32,680 bases of DNA, taken from positions 1 to 32,680 of IMG/VR virus record IMGVR_UViG_3300009441_000020; one strand, 5' to 3'. Numbering within the stretch: position 1 is the first letter of the stretch; the number at the start of each line of letters is the position of its first letter. The DNA comes from a virus. The notes beneath the pieces are model-generated. The model was given only the letters and a program-made list of their open reading frames with translations, was not told where the DNA came from and did no database searches. Shown here piece after piece: positions 23,081 to 30,590 of this stretch. Made by a program: the position numbers and the translations under genes.

Positions 23081-23503
23081 TTATAGATCTTTTAATGCTA
23101 GTCTATTACGAATGGCAAAGCCCATGTTATCTAGGGTTTTTACCGAGTCTCTAAAGAATTCTACTTGATTTTCTAAATGAGACAATACCATATTTTCGTC
23201 GGATAAATCGGTTTCAATAAACCTTTCTTTTTGTTTTTCACCGAGTTTGTAATCATATTCGTAGTATCTGATATATGCTTCTCTATATCTTGCCGCTACT
23301 TTTACTTTTTGTTCTTTTACTTTCATGTTGAAATACGACATCTGTTCAACAAGGGTTTGACGTGAAGACAATGTTTCTGCAATAGTTTCTTCCATTAAAT
23401 TTAAGTTTCTCAAACTCTGTGCTAATCCTTTAATAGTATTAGTCCATTCAGTTCTTTGACCACTCAATCTTTTATCTAACGCTAATATCTGTTCTTTGTT
23501 CAT
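23081..23503 (-). CDS. uvsY: UvsY-like recombination mediator
   Basis: A 140-aa helical protein, about the size of T4 UvsY (137 aa). The C-terminal pattern LENQVEFFRDSVKTLDNMGFAIRNRLAL matches the UvsY family, which ends in an aromatic-rich helix followed by 'xxFAIKxxxxw'. UvsY loads the UvsX recombinase onto gp32-coated single strands, consistent with gp32 and UvsW being encoded alongside. I start it at the ATG at 23503, 2 nt after the upstream stop. A longer in-frame version from 23608 would overlap the 73-aa gene and reads as an out-of-frame translation of it. Confidence 0.75.
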   Translation of the reverse strand: MNKEQILALDKRLSGQRTEWTNTIKGLAQSLRNLNLMEETIAETLSSRQTLVEQMSYFNMKVKEQKVKVAARYREAYIRYYEYDYKLGEKQKERFIETDLSDENMVLSHLENQVEFFRDSVKTLDNMGFAIRNRLALKDL

Positions 23504-23504
23504 A

Positions 23505-23726
23505 TTAAAATAATGATTTCTTATTAGGGTTGGGTTTAATAAATTTAGATGTGATTTGTCTTTTCTTAAACTTAGGTTTAGGTAGCTCCATATCAGGTGA
23601 ATTGACACTAAGATCTAATGGCTTGAAATCTATTAATAGTTTCATACCCTTAAACCTGTCACTGTCTCTTTGAAATTCGTCAAAATTGTCTTCGACCATA
23701 TTACTAATGTCTTCTATACATACCAT
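23505..23726 (-). CDS. Hypothetical protein (73 aa)
   Basis: A small protein with an acidic N-terminus (MVCIEDISNMVEDNFDEFQRD) and a basic C-terminus (LPKPKFKKRQITSKFIKPNPNKKSLF). It overlaps the primase gene by 13 nt and ends 1 nt before the uvsY-like ATG, so translation is probably coupled. The charge-split design resembles small adaptor proteins. No family is recognised. Confidence 0.7.
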   Translation of the reverse strand: MVCIEDISNMVEDNFDEFQRDSDRFKGMKLLIDFKPLDLSVNSPDMELPKPKFKKRQITSKFIKPNPNKKSLF

Positions 23727-24790
23727 AGATCTAATTCGCTTGAAGTGAAATATTTATCGATCTTCTTGTGAGCGTCGATTTTTAACTCAAAACATTTCAA
23801 TATTAAGTCGTTTAGATCTTTAATATTATATGTATCTAACTTATTTTCCTTAAGAAATTTAGACCACATGAATACTGGACGGCCTCTCTTTAGTTTCTCT
23901 GCCATCTTCTTTTTTCCAGTAGGATCATTGTCAAACATATATCTAACAGTTGGTATCTCATCAAAATCATCCGTTGATCTACCTGCAGTTGCTAATGCCA
24001 ATGAGTTATTCATAAACTTAGCATCTAATGGTCCTTCGAACATCGTGATAGGCCTTTGAAAGTTTAATTGCATAATACCAAATAGTGTAGAAATCTTTGT
24101 CAATGTATTTAGATCTTCATTAGTCATCTCTAATGGTTTACCCATTTCTTCATATAACTTTGGCAGATCATATGTTAAATACCTCTGACCATAACCTTTC
24201 ATTCTACGTGTTTGTGCACCTATTATTTTACCATCATTGCTGTAATTTAAAATCCACAAACGAAATTCTTTCTCAGAATATAAGAAATCACCAGATCTTT
24301 GGTGTAATAATCTATCTTTCAGTTGAAACCAAATCCAGTCGCCAGGTTCTATTACCTTTGCTCTGAAGTGTTGTTTAAAATCATCAACATCTATTGCTAA
24401 ATTGTGTATTTGTTCTAGTGCTTGATGTTTTAGTACAGATTCTGGATTGACTTGTATTTTATTCTGTTTGATATAATCTATAACTAGAAATGAATCATCA
24501 GAATTGTCCATCTTTACTTCATGATCCTTTAAAAAAGTATACACATTGGTATGGTGACTACAATTATAGCAATGATACTGTAATGTGTCCCAAAATATAT
24601 TACCACGCTTTGCAGTATCGTCTTTATGGGAATCACCACAATAAGGACATGCTAGGGTTATTCGCCCATGCATGTCCTTTAGCAGCTTTTTATTAGGAGT
24701 AGAATGTACTTGGGATACTACTTCTTTAAGTGCGTATCTTATTTTATCCTTTAACTCTTCAGTAAGATTTACATTAGATGTCGAGGTCAT
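23714..24790 (-). CDS. 61: DNA primase, T4 gp61 type
   Basis: A 358-aa DnaG-like primase (T4 gp61 is 342 aa). The N-terminal zinc-binding domain is intact: ACPYCGDSH (Cys48, Cys51) and YHCYNCSHH (Cys74, Cys77). A TOPRIM-type core follows with MFEGPLDAKF (catalytic Glu and DA) and YMFDNDPTGKKK (DxD-like Asp-Asn-Asp). It makes short RNA primers for the lagging strand together with the gp41 helicase, which is not in this window. The gene overlaps the gp32 gene by 17 nt, which couples synthesis of two replication-fork proteins. Confidence 0.92.
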   Translation of the reverse strand: MTSTSNVNLTEELKDKIRYALKEVVSQVHSTPNKKLLKDMHGRITLACPYCGDSHKDDTAKRGNIFWDTLQYHCYNCSHHTNVYTFLKDHEVKMDNSDDSFLVIDYIKQNKIQVNPESVLKHQALEQIHNLAIDVDDFKQHFRAKVIEPGDWIWFQLKDRLLHQRSGDFLYSEKEFRLWILNYSNDGKIIGAQTRRMKGYGQRYLTYDLPKLYEEMGKPLEMTNEDLNTLTKISTLFGIMQLNFQRPITMFEGPLDAKFMNNSLALATAGRSTDDFDEIPTVRYMFDNDPTGKKKMAEKLKRGRPVFMWSKFLKENKLDTYNIKDLNDLILKCFELKIDAHKKIDKYFTSSELDLWYV

Positions 24791-25700
24791 TCAAAAAAGA
24801 ATCAAGATCATCGTCCGTACTAACTGTGTTTGTTGAAGCTGAAACTGCTGGTGCAGATTCTGTTACTCCAGCTGTTGCTGTTACTGGTTCCGCCACTTTG
24901 GCTGCTGCTCTTTTTGGAGGAGCGCTAGTCATGCTTGATATTGATTCACCTGGATTTAGATACATTCTTAATACATCGTTTACAAATGATCTTGTATCTT
25001 CGTCCCATGCTTGATAATCGTAACCTTTTAATGAAGGTGCTGCCTCTAATTCTCCTTTAATAGAAGTCATAGTTTCTTTACTACGTTCTGCAGGTGCATC
25101 GCCCATAATAATGGCTGATTTACTAGCTGAGAATTTAGATTTATCGTAGTTGTTATATTCACCTTGTCTAGTGATAATCAACTCAAAGTTCTTACCTTCA
25201 AATAGGTCAAATACTTGTGTTGGTTCACCAAAATCTGGCTTTAATTCTGCGTCGATTTTCTCTTTAATCTTATAACCAAATTTAAATACTTTATAAGTAC
25301 CTTCTAATTCTGGATTCTGTGGATCTTTAACGATCTTGATAAGAGAATAATATTGTTGACGTCTTTTCAATTTCTCAGAAGACTTACGGTCTACTGCTGA
25401 ATCTGATTTACGTAATTTCCAAAATACATCTGCAATTGGACACTTTTCTCCGATCGTTGCTGGACTATCTACTAGTTTACCATCACCGCTCGAGTTAGTT
25501 AGCCAGTGTACATATTTTTGAATTAGTGAATTACGAGGGTTTTCTGGGTTAGGTACAAAACGTATTAGTGCTTTGTAAGTTCCGTCTTTACCATCGTCTG
25601 CTGTTGGTTTGTAGATCTCGTTAGAAGAACTACTTGTTTGTACTTGGTGAGTTTCTACGTCTTCTACGCCCAAGTTAAAAATGTCAAATGAATCGCTCAT
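24774..25700 (-). CDS. 32: Single-stranded DNA-binding protein, T4 gp32 type
   Basis: A 308-aa ssDNA-binding protein. The core matches gp32-family proteins (YKALIRFVPNPENPRNSLIQKYVHWL, CPIADVFWKLRKSDSAVDRKSSEKLKRRQQYYSLIKIVKDPQNPELEGTYKVFKFG). The C-terminal tail is acidic (STDDDLDSFLNDLDI), as needed to bind partner proteins. T4 gp32 holds a zinc through His and three Cys; here only one Cys of that segment remains (CPIADVFW where T4 has CPVC), so the zinc site has been lost. An Ala/Val/Thr-rich linker joins the core to the tail. A leader with two 12-bp repeats precedes it. Confidence 0.93.
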   Translation of the reverse strand: MSDSFDIFNLGVEDVETHQVQTSSSSNEIYKPTADDGKDGTYKALIRFVPNPENPRNSLIQKYVHWLTNSSGDGKLVDSPATIGEKCPIADVFWKLRKSDSAVDRKSSEKLKRRQQYYSLIKIVKDPQNPELEGTYKVFKFGYKIKEKIDAELKPDFGEPTQVFDLFEGKNFELIITRQGEYNNYDKSKFSASKSAIIMGDAPAERSKETMTSIKGELEAAPSLKGYDYQAWDEDTRSFVNDVLRMYLNPGESISSMTSAPPKRAAAKVAEPVTATAGVTESAPAVSASTNTVSTDDDLDSFLNDLDI

Positions 25701-25704
25701 GCCT

Positions 25705-25733
25705 TTAAATTGTTTAGTTTGTTAAATTGTTTA
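25705..25733 (-). promoter_or_regulatory. Possible gp32 translational operator (two 12-bp repeats)
   Basis: The exact 12-mer TAAACAATTTAA (minus strand) occurs at 25722-25733 and 25705-25716, ending 4 nt before the gp32 start. T4 gp32 represses its own translation by binding an A/U-rich unstructured leader with UUAAA-type repeats. This leader has the same character, though A-rich leaders are common in this phage. Confidence 0.4.
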
Positions 25734-25789
25734 CCTTGAAATTACTTTAATGTTCTTTCGTTATTTATATTGTATAATAATAATTAGTT

Positions 25790-25960
25790 TCAATTTATTG
25801 TTAAAATTGCTCCAGAAGGTTCCTTCAATCTATTATCTTCTAACTTAGTCAGTCCTGATTTGTGAAGTAACTCTGACGCTTCCTTTTCAGTAAGCTGGTT
25901 CGCTATCACCATTTTTTTTGAGATATCTATTAGACGAAGGTAATCTGTTGTAATTAACAT
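25790..25960 (-). CDS. Hypothetical protein (56 aa)
   Basis: A short ORF read from the minus strand (MLITTDYLRLIDISKKMVIA at the start, then NQLTEKEASELLHKSGLTKL). It is mostly helical with mixed charge. It lies in the otherwise empty 406-nt region between the resolvase and gp32, behind the best copy of the promoter-like element (25975-25998). In T4 the late coactivator gp33 is encoded near gp32, but no gp33 motif is seen, so I do not assign it. Confidence 0.5.
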   Translation of the reverse strand: MLITTDYLRLIDISKKMVIANQLTEKEASELLHKSGLTKLEDNRLKEPSGAILTIN

Positions 25961-25974
25961 GTAATTTATACTTT

Positions 25975-25998
25975 TGTTATTATACTTATTATATATCT
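25975..25998 (-). promoter_or_regulatory. Putative promoter, copy C
   Basis: The minus strand reads AGATATATAATAAGTATAAT then AACA, matching copies A and B apart from a short insertion in the A-rich part. It lies 15 nt before the 56-aa ORF and would also serve gp32, gp61 and the recombination genes. Confidence 0.5.
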
Positions 25999-26010
25999 AA
26001 CTTTGAGTTT

Positions 26011-26106
26011 GTTTCACTTCTAGCTTATTTTTATTTTTTTTTAAATAAAATGAAACAGTTTTACACAAGGTGCATATAACAAATGTTAGTTAAGCTAGAA
26101 GTTAGA
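26011..26106 (-). other. Structured non-coding region after the resolvase gene
   Basis: No gene is seen here. The strand folds on itself in a nested way: a perfect 12-bp inverted repeat (26016-26027 with 26091-26102), inside it GTTTCA/TGAAAC (26011-26016 with 26051-26056) and an AT hairpin TTTTATTT/AAATAAAA. The loop is too long for a simple terminator. It could be a transcript-processing site, a 3'-end stabiliser or a replication-origin element. Confidence 0.5.
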
Positions 26107-26757
26107 TTAGGCTTGGAGGTTTGCAACGTATGCAACGAGAAAGTAAGCGTCGACTAGGTCATCTAACGGCTTCGGGATCTTCTTCCCAATTTCCAGGTCT
26201 TTAACGATTTTCCACAATGGGCTTTTAGCCAAGATTGGGTCTTCGTTCACATTTTTCTGGTAAGCCTCAAATAATTGTAGTTTATTCATATTACCTTTAC
26301 CAGCAAATTTCTTAATAGTAGTTGGAGCAACAGTTAATATGTCTTCGGGATTTAAGGTCTTTAAAAGTTTAAGTTTAAGGATTGCGGCACCTGCTGCCAT
26401 GTCAATCATATTGTTAGTTCCCATTTTAGAACCATAAGAAGTACCTTCAAATGCAATAATAAACCCATCACCATCAAAAGAATTCTGTAATACTAAATTA
26501 ATAATATCATCAGCCATCTTGTCATATCTCTTAACCTTGAGAAGCTCAGCGCTTGAATATTCTTCCTTGTTTGTAAAATCGGGTTGAGAAACTAAAGTAA
26601 CGTCCTTTAATAAAGATATCTCTTCTTGTAGTCTTTGTTCTGCTTTAGTACCAGTTTTAGGTTTAATGTAACTAATAAAATGATAATTCTTACTCTTGTC
26701 ATTGTATATACAAATTCCTGGAGAGTTTAAAGAAAAATCTACTGCTAAATAGTTCAT
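26107..26757 (-). CDS. RuvC-like Holliday-junction resolvase (RNase H fold)
   Basis: A 216-aa RNase H-fold nuclease. Acidic residues stand where RuvC has them: Asp7 in YLAVDFSLNSPG, Glu104 in IIAFEGTSYG, and Asp200/Asp203 in KPLDDLVDAYFLV. The short N-terminal strand followed by 'SxNSPG' matches the phage RuvC family. It would cut four-way or branched DNA before packaging, the job that endonuclease VII (gp49) does in T4. The ATG follows the upstream stop with no gap. Related RuvC-like proteins include poxvirus and lactococcal phage resolvases. Confidence 0.75.
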   Translation of the reverse strand: MNYLAVDFSLNSPGICIYNDKSKNYHFISYIKPKTGTKAEQRLQEEISLLKDVTLVSQPDFTNKEEYSSAELLKVKRYDKMADDIINLVLQNSFDGDGFIIAFEGTSYGSKMGTNNMIDMAAGAAILKLKLLKTLNPEDILTVAPTTIKKFAGKGNMNKLQLFEAYQKNVNEDPILAKSPLWKIVKDLEIGKKIPKPLDDLVDAYFLVAYVANLQA

Positions 26758-27126
26758 TTATATTCTTTTACCTAGAGCAGCACCTAATGCAGCGCCAACT
26801 AATCTAGAAGTTAATAAATCATAAACCACACCCTTTTGAATACCCAATACTTTAGCAATCATTTTACCAATAGATTTACCTAATGCAAAACCAGTAAGTC
26901 CACCTATGATAGAACCAAAGAAACCTTCATTAGTCATCTCCTCATTAAGTCGCTCTATATCATAAGTACCATCTTCATTAAGATATTCTTTAGCAAATGC
27001 TTCTAATGCAGCATCAACTTTAGCTTCTAATTCAGGTGTCCATTTTTCCTGTAATCCCTCATTGATAATTTTCATATCGTTATCAGTGATTTCAGTTTCT
27101 ATTAAATATGTATTAAATGTTTTCAT
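26758..27126 (-). CDS. Gly-zipper protein with capsid-targeting-like N-terminus (122 aa)
   Basis: The N-terminus MKTFNTYLIE/TE is close to the T4 capsid-targeting sequence MKTYQEFIAE. More NE/IE sites follow (IINE/G, YLNE/D, MTNE/G). The first ~68 residues are acidic and helical. The last ~55 form a hydrophobic Gly-rich region (GFFGSIIGGLTGFALGKSIGKMIAKVLG, then LVGAALGAALGKRI) of the glycine-zipper type, which usually packs into membranes. Cleavage at MTNE/GFFG would release this part as a small membrane-active peptide. Candidate roles are a prohead core component or a packaged peptide used in DNA entry. It lies between a tail tube gene and the resolvase. Confidence 0.6.
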   Translation of the reverse strand: MKTFNTYLIETEITDNDMKIINEGLQEKWTPELEAKVDAALEAFAKEYLNEDGTYDIERLNEEMTNEGFFGSIIGGLTGFALGKSIGKMIAKVLGIQKGVVYDLLTSRLVGAALGAALGKRI

Positions 27127-27143
27127 ATTGTATATATCTTTGT

Positions 27144-27695
27144 TTATTCAACCTCCATTCTAAGGTTTAATTTATTATAAAAGAAAGTAACTTCAAATGT
27201 ATTAAAAGAAGAAACGTTTTCTGCAAAGTTCATGCTTAATTCATTAATAGAATTCATAATACAATCTGTAAATTCCATATATGCAACTGATGCACCTTCT
27301 GAATCTAATATTCTTAAACTCAATGGTTCTGTATATGCTTGTTTAGTCGATCTAGCATAATACCATAAAAGAGTATCCATCATAATCCAATAATTAATAA
27401 ATCCATCCAACAATTGCATAGTAACTGTAAATTCTCTGTTAACTACATTTTGGATAGGTATAGCTCCTCTGTGATATCTTTTACTACCGTCATTGTCTTC
27501 TTGCGAAAGCGGTTCAAATGAAACACCAGGCATATTAATTCCTTGTATACTATAATTAACAAAATCTACAGGTTCAGATAATAATCCACCTGGTACTTTG
27601 TTTAAATATTTCTTATATTTCTCTGCAACCTCTTTAGGTATAAATCCCCTAGGAAACCTAAAATCAAATGCATTATTTCTACTATTAAGTACCAT
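27144..27695 (-). CDS. Tail tube protein, T4 gp19-like
   Basis: A 183-aa protein with the pattern of the phage tail tube family (gp19/gp54). A central hexamer-forming beta section, REFTVTMQLLDGFINYWIMMDTLLWYY, is followed by YTEPLSLRILDSEGASVAYMEFTDCIMNSINELSMNF and ends with FNTFEVTFFYNKLNLRME. Strong resemblance exists to tube proteins of other contractile phages, including the 'DG.xNYW' and 'F.xC' features. It would polymerise inside the sheath. T4 gp19 is 163 aa, a similar length. It may instead be the paralogous tube-initiator gp54 or gp48. A large virion gene lies just upstream. Confidence 0.75.
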   Translation of the reverse strand: MVLNSRNNAFDFRFPRGFIPKEVAEKYKKYLNKVPGGLLSEPVDFVNYSIQGINMPGVSFEPLSQEDNDGSKRYHRGAIPIQNVVNREFTVTMQLLDGFINYWIMMDTLLWYYARSTKQAYTEPLSLRILDSEGASVAYMEFTDCIMNSINELSMNFAENVSSFNTFEVTFFYNKLNLRMEVE

Positions 27696-27697
27696 AT

Positions 27698-29761
27698 TTA
27701 AATTGTAAATTTACCAGACAAGATCATGTTCTCATCTATACCATTGTTTACACTAATATAAAATTTATTGTTCTTCATGCCTCTAATGGTGTTTGCATTT
27801 GCTTCACTGATTTTAAATAATACCTCTCCTTCGCCTAGGTTGATATCTTTATTAGAAACATGATTAAACTTTAGTTTTTGTTTTCCATCACCAAATGTCA
27901 ATATAACATTTTCTGCATTTACAAAAGAAATAAATTCTACATCATCTCCTTTTCTCTTAGCTATAACAAATTTGTAATATGATGTAAATGGAGGAATATA
28001 AACACTTAGCTTACCTTCAGATATGAAATCAGAAGTGTCTACCTCAGTTATATCCTGTGTCATTATATTTTCATTACCTGTCTCAAATGTTATTGTTGAT
28101 TTTGATGCAATAACGTTGTGTCTTTCAATAAAGGTTGGCACATACTTAACACTCTTTGGTAAGTTATCAGTAAATATACCTTCAATTATTTTATTAGATG
28201 CCATCTGAGGCAGTACATTATAAACTTCAGTCAATTGATTTGGTGAATTGATACTGAGTTTATTTAATCTTTTGCCATATTTAGCAGCTTGATTAACTGT
28301 TAAACTAGATCTTTTTACTATTTGTGTATTGTCTGTTTGATTCCAAATTCTCATAGTTACATCTATTGAAAAACTAGATGCTATATTACTGTTAATAATA
28401 ACAGGTCTAAAAACAATAGGTGTATTAAAATCTTCATATTGTGTATACGAAGTTTGGAATGTTTTAATTTCAGCAGATCCTACTTTTTCAAATATATCAA
28501 CATCAAACATAACAACTATATCATCTGATGTTGCTGTAATCTGATTTAATATATATGCTTCAAATGCCCCTATGGAATTATCTTTCTCTCCATAAATTTT
28601 GAAATAATCTCCATCAGTTGCGTCCTCTAATACAACAGTAAAATCTTGAAATTCATCTTCTCTAGAAACTGTAAATTTATTTTCTTCAGCAGTTATGAAG
28701 TAATCATATCCGTTTATTGTTTGTAAAGTTTCTATTAACTTAAATGATAATTCATAATTAGAAGTGATGTCTAAATCACTAGAACCTAATGAGCCGTCTC
28801 CATAAAATAAATCATTAAATTCACTGTTTTGTTCTACTAGCGTCGGTATCTTTAAATCAATAAACTTACTCCAAAGCGTTTCTCCTAAAATAAAAGGCTT
28901 AGGGTTTGCATATTCATAATTACTAGTGTTTAAATAAACTAACTGTGTTAGATTATTTCTAATACCTGAATTTCTTTTAGCCGCAATCTGAAATAAGAAA
29001 CCTTCATATCCTCTTCCTGCAAAACTAAATCCGCTTCTTAAATGGAGTCTAATACTATCATACTTGATAAAATTAATATTAGCAGTAGCGTTGGTCTGAG
29101 AATTTAAAAGATCAGTTTCATTTCCACCTAACCAATCAACATTATTATTAACGTAATTAAACATTTCATAATCTCCAGTTGAATCATATCCTAATAGAGC
29201 ATATTTACTTCCAGTTGCATCTGACTGTACCGCATGATATCTTCCAATGGTTTGATTAATATCATTACCTGTATTTTCATCAGGGTTTGCAAATAATGGA
29301 TTAGCTCTAGTATCAACTATAATTTTACCACCAATTAAGCCCTCATAAGAATATTCTATTGTTCCGTTTTGTGTTGGTGTAAACTGTCCTATTTTAGTTA
29401 CACTAGAATATGAATAAATTCCAAGAGATCCACTGATATTAAATAAACTCGCATCAGCTAGCGCACTTAAATTAAACTTGTAAGTTTTACCGTTTTGTAA
29501 TAGTAAAGTTCTAGCTGCAAAGTTCTCTACAGACAAGTAACCTAAAGTTTCAGTTACGTCAAAGTTTACAACTGCACTTCCTAATTCATTTATTAAATGT
29601 CTAGCCTTTGATGCATCGCCCTTAACAGTGTCTAAGAACTTTACTTCGCTACCATTATCGTCTACTTCTATTTGATACTTAGAAGGATTACCTTGATCGT
29701 GGTATATGAACTCTAATAAAATATCAGAATCTAAATAAAAATATCTTGATGATTGTGCCAT
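27698..29761 (-). CDS. Large virion structural protein, unknown (687 aa)
   Basis: No recognised family. The chain is mostly beta-strand and Asn/Asp/Thr-rich with no cysteine or obvious catalytic motif. N-terminus MAQSSRYFYLDSDILLEFIYHDQG suggests a baseplate or fibre attachment region. Several repeated sandwich-like stretches follow (e.g. NGKTYKFNLSALADASLF, DDIVVMFDVDIFEKVG, FRPVIINSNIASSFSIDVTM) and the protein ends in FYISVNNGIDENMILSGKFTI. Position between the tail tube gene and the surface proteins supports a role in the tail or baseplate. The upstream stop is 13 nt before its ATG. Confidence 0.6.
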   Translation of the reverse strand: MAQSSRYFYLDSDILLEFIYHDQGNPSKYQIEVDDNGSEVKFLDTVKGDASKARHLINELGSAVVNFDVTETLGYLSVENFAARTLLLQNGKTYKFNLSALADASLFNISGSLGIYSYSSVTKIGQFTPTQNGTIEYSYEGLIGGKIIVDTRANPLFANPDENTGNDINQTIGRYHAVQSDATGSKYALLGYDSTGDYEMFNYVNNNVDWLGGNETDLLNSQTNATANINFIKYDSIRLHLRSGFSFAGRGYEGFLFQIAAKRNSGIRNNLTQLVYLNTSNYEYANPKPFILGETLWSKFIDLKIPTLVEQNSEFNDLFYGDGSLGSSDLDITSNYELSFKLIETLQTINGYDYFITAEENKFTVSREDEFQDFTVVLEDATDGDYFKIYGEKDNSIGAFEAYILNQITATSDDIVVMFDVDIFEKVGSAEIKTFQTSYTQYEDFNTPIVFRPVIINSNIASSFSIDVTMRIWNQTDNTQIVKRSSLTVNQAAKYGKRLNKLSINSPNQLTEVYNVLPQMASNKIIEGIFTDNLPKSVKYVPTFIERHNVIASKSTITFETGNENIMTQDITEVDTSDFISEGKLSVYIPPFTSYYKFVIAKRKGDDVEFISFVNAENVILTFGDGKQKLKFNHVSNKDINLGEGEVLFKISEANANTIRGMKNNKFYISVNNGIDENMILSGKFTI

Positions 29762-29774
29762 TGTTTATATTATT

Positions 29775-30578
29775 TTAAAATCTTAACCATGATGGTGAGT
29801 AATAAAGTCCAAGTCCAATTGATGGTCCAGTACTAATTACTTGGTTGTTGTTTAGGTTTATTCCATAACCAACACCTATTCCTAACGACCAACCACCCTT
29901 TTTCTTAGGTTTTTGATTTAACTTTGTATTTATTAAGTTTATATTCTCTATGCTACCAAATGATAATCCAGGATATGATGTAGATATTTTTAATTGATTT
30001 GCACCTCCTATATTTTCAATTGCTGCCAATAAATTAATCGTATGATCAATATCAAATGTAGCGTTTCCATAATTAAAACTTAAATCTGTTTTAGTTATAA
30101 ACATAGAACCATTAAGATTTCTTGTGTTTCCACTTCCAAAATCATCAAATTTAACAAATGTTAATTTAGTGGTAGTAGAATCTACTTGACTTACGGTTGT
30201 GTTAGCTATTAAACTATCCTTGATATCAATATCGGTTGACAACAGTGTGTTTACCTTATTTAGATCTTTGTTTATATTAAGAGCTTTTTTGTACTTATTT
30301 AATAAATTAGATTGATCATCCTTTAAATTACTTAAATCAAATTCATAGCTTCTAATTTCAGAAATCAAATTACCATTTTCTGCCTGTATTACTCTAATAG
30401 AATCTTTAGAAGCTAGATAATTATTAAAGTTCCTATTAGAATCGTTTTTAGCAATTTCTAAATCATGTCTCAGGTTTTCAGTTTGATTACATTGTCTTAA
30501 AAATAACAAAATAAATAAGGCACCCAATACAAATGTAAGGGTGGACTTATTGGTAAATATGTTTTTTAATATGCTCAT
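29775..30578 (-). CDS. Membrane-anchored coiled-coil protein, candidate unimolecular spanin (267 aa)
   Basis: The N-terminus has one membrane segment (LTFVLGALFILLFL, residues 14-27) as a signal-anchor. It is followed by a heptad-rich coiled coil (residues 30-115, e.g. LRHDLEIAKNDSN, LKDDQSNLLNKYKKALNI). The C-terminal ~130 residues are beta-rich and end in a short barrel-like sequence with a C-terminal aromatic (GWSLGIGVGYGINLNN...GPSIGLGLYYSPSWLRF). It resembles DUF6808-type proteins of Bacteroidota phages, as I recall. An anchor in the inner membrane, a periplasmic rod and an outer-membrane-like end would suit a spanin that fuses the two membranes at lysis. A virion or host-modifying role is also possible. 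Confidence 0.5.
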   Translation of the reverse strand: MSILKNIFTNKSTLTFVLGALFILLFLRQCNQTENLRHDLEIAKNDSNRNFNNYLASKDSIRVIQAENGNLISEIRSYEFDLSNLKDDQSNLLNKYKKALNINKDLNKVNTLLSTDIDIKDSLIANTTVSQVDSTTTKLTFVKFDDFGSGNTRNLNGSMFITKTDLSFNYGNATFDIDHTINLLAAIENIGGANQLKISTSYPGLSFGSIENINLINTKLNQKPKKKGGWSLGIGVGYGINLNNNQVISTGPSIGLGLYYSPSWLRF

Positions 30579-30590
30579 TACTTTCTTTTA

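Noticed and set aside
23504-23608. N-terminal extension of the UvsY-like protein
   Set aside because: It overlaps the 73-aa gene in another frame; the ATG at 23503 fits UvsY length and sits 2 nt after the upstream stop.
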